Position numbers and translations under genes: made by a program
Shown: piece by piece, positions 54,448 to 64,000 of the stretch
Layout: each line of letters starts with the position of its first letter
Numbering within the stretch: the first letter of the stretch is position 1
Assembly (NCBI GenBank): GCA_014843695.1
Contig: CM026404.1
Span: forward strand, 57,833,931 to 57,897,930
DNA from: Archivesica marissinica
Lineage: Eukaryota > Mollusca > Bivalvia > Venerida > Vesicomyidae
Direction: 5' to 3'
DNA length: 64,000 nt
The notes under the pieces: model-generated
Told to the model about the DNA's origin: nothing
The model's input: the letters and a program-made list of their open reading frames with translations, nothing else
Database searches by the model: none

Positions 54448-54693
54448 GGAACGTGGTACATGGAAGTCGTGCTAGCGCACTGGTAGCGCATTCGCTTCAG
54501 ATGGGAAAGACACGGAGTTCCACCCAGCTGTAGTCATTACTACTGTGCCCTTATCCAAGGCATTTAAATTCCACGTTGCCTCTTCTATCTCCCTCGTGAC
54601 GATGGATTCCATCAGGAATGAGGTCTCGAGAGCGATTAATATAAGTTGTAAGAACGTGTTTCGCAATCGAGCTAAAATAAATGTGTATAAACT
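54448..54693 (+). mobile_element. SINE family 2 copy
   Basis: Bounded by 12-bp target duplications AATGTTCATTAT (54436-54447 and 54694-54705). Confidence 0.92.
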
Positions 54694-55086
54694 AATGTTC
54701 ATTATATGAAATACATCGCCACGAGGACGAGAGAATATGTGTGGATTTATACGTCTTGTCACCGTGGCTCTGGTGGGGTTCGAACTCTCAATATCTCGAC
54801 CAGGAGGCGGATACCATATATATTACTTAAAACACTGTCGTGACGTCATACCCTTTGTACTTGCAGTCCATTATTATTAATATTGGACTGGTTTCAAAAG
54901 GTCAGAGTATTATATTAAATATGAAGAGTACATGCAGGAAATTAACACTTTTAATAAGTCGGATCTTTTTCTATAAGTGTGTGTTTTAAGTAAGATATAA
55001 GCCTTAAACGGATCCAATATGTAAAATACTGTACTGTCTTCAGCCCCGAGGCTACGCGCCTCACACCGTCCACTATTTTACATATT

Positions 55087-55372
55087 TGTGTGTTTTACGT
55101 TTATTTATCGTCGCTACCGGTTGCCCATATGAGTGACGCCTCCTGAAGAGATTAGTCGTTTTAGATATTTGGAGGATAGTGCAATGATACAGACAGAGAC
55201 CCATTTCAGAGTCTCCTCTGGTTCTTTTACGTGCACGGTGTACAGCACCGACACAATACCTCGGTTTAAAGTCCCATCTGAAAGACTGTTAATTTTATTA
55301 GGGTCAGACGGGGGATCGAACCTGCGATCCCTGGATTACCAGTCCAGCGTGGTATCACTGGACTACAGATCC
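55087..55372 (-). mobile_element. SINE family 1 copy
   Basis: Bounded by 9-bp target duplications TTACATATT (55078-55086 and 55373-55381). Confidence 0.92.
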
Positions 55373-55381
55373 TTACATATT

Positions 55382-55905
55382 AGATCGTTTTCGGCTTATA
55401 TACTATATACATATGTCCATATACAAAGACAGCACATTTGGCAGTGTCATGCCAATCATTTATGTATTAAATGTTTGAGAAGAGTGACAAAACCTGGGGT
55501 TATTACCGAAACCTAATTTCAAACCTATATATATCTAGCGCAATTGTATACATAATTGATCTGTATTTGAATAACAGATTGACTTTGTTTGCTTAACATT
55601 TGGTTATTTGAAGAAAGATTTCATCTATCTACGCAAATCTAAAATCAGTACTGACTGAAATTTGCTTTATCTATTTGTTCACAAGATTGAACACTCTCAA
55701 CTTGAATGATTTGCAATTTTATTAAATCGGTGTTGTTCCCTATTGTGTGTTGTGCCTTCGGTTATCATTGCAAATAAATGCATGTGATTTTATTTCAAGC
55801 ACATTGATCAGGACGTGTTTAATTACGCTATTTTCATTTCATTCAACTGTAGACTTATTCATACAGATGCAAACGTAATAATGCATTAACAGAGTAGAAT
55901 GCACA
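55382..55905. other. Upstream region of gene C
   Basis: AT-rich; probably promoter and 5' UTR of gene C. No clear TATA box or other motif identified. Confidence 0.35.
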
Positions 55906-63976
<8,071 letters not shown>

Positions 63977-64000
63977 GTTCGTATATATATGTCATGTATG

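Overview
The window is animal nuclear DNA: multi-exon genes with GT-AG introns, AT-rich introns, tRNA-derived SINEs in very high copy, a LINE, a Tc1-type transposon, MITEs and many large minisatellites. The repeat content (SINEs with a Nin-DC-like core, SINEs with a conserved 'TTTCCTCCCAC' box, a gag-like plus SGNH-hydrolase pair) and the calmodulin-like and claudin-like genes suggest a marine invertebrate, most likely a mollusc. That placement is inference. All host genes found read on the + strand and were reconstructed exon by exon from splice sites and matching codon phases.

Layout: (1) 1-6360 is repeats: a TIR element (758-1456), an intact Tc1 element (1693-3209), nested SINEs and a foldback element (about 4640-6050). 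(2) Calmodulin-like gene A has exons at 6377-6485, 7184-7327, 8027-8269 and 9665-9690, with a possible ATG exon at 4338-4340. (3) An unrecognised gene, 11870-19491, carries 31 copies of a 10-residue repeat. (4) A claudin-like four-helix membrane protein gene lies at 23636-28977. (5) 29000-38700 is SINEs and minisatellites. (6) Calmodulin-like gene B spans 38746-51248. Its second intron holds a 1.7-kb satellite and a gag-like/SGNH cassette. Its last two exon ends lie in tandem arrays: the splice donor of exon 4 is repeated 7 times and the whole terminal exon, with acceptor and stop, 11 times. (7) Calmodulin-like gene C starts with an ATG-only exon at 55906-55908 and runs off the right edge. Its second intron contains a 4.2-kb LINE and a 0.8-kb simple repeat.

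The three calmodulin-like genes share a 144-bp phase-1 first EF-hand exon and the intron positions around it, so they look like diverged local duplicates; two have lost ligands in some EF-hands. The most unusual structure is the terminal-exon minisatellite of gene B. Second is the gag-like/SGNH cassette inserted in a TIR element whose empty-site relative is at 758-1456.
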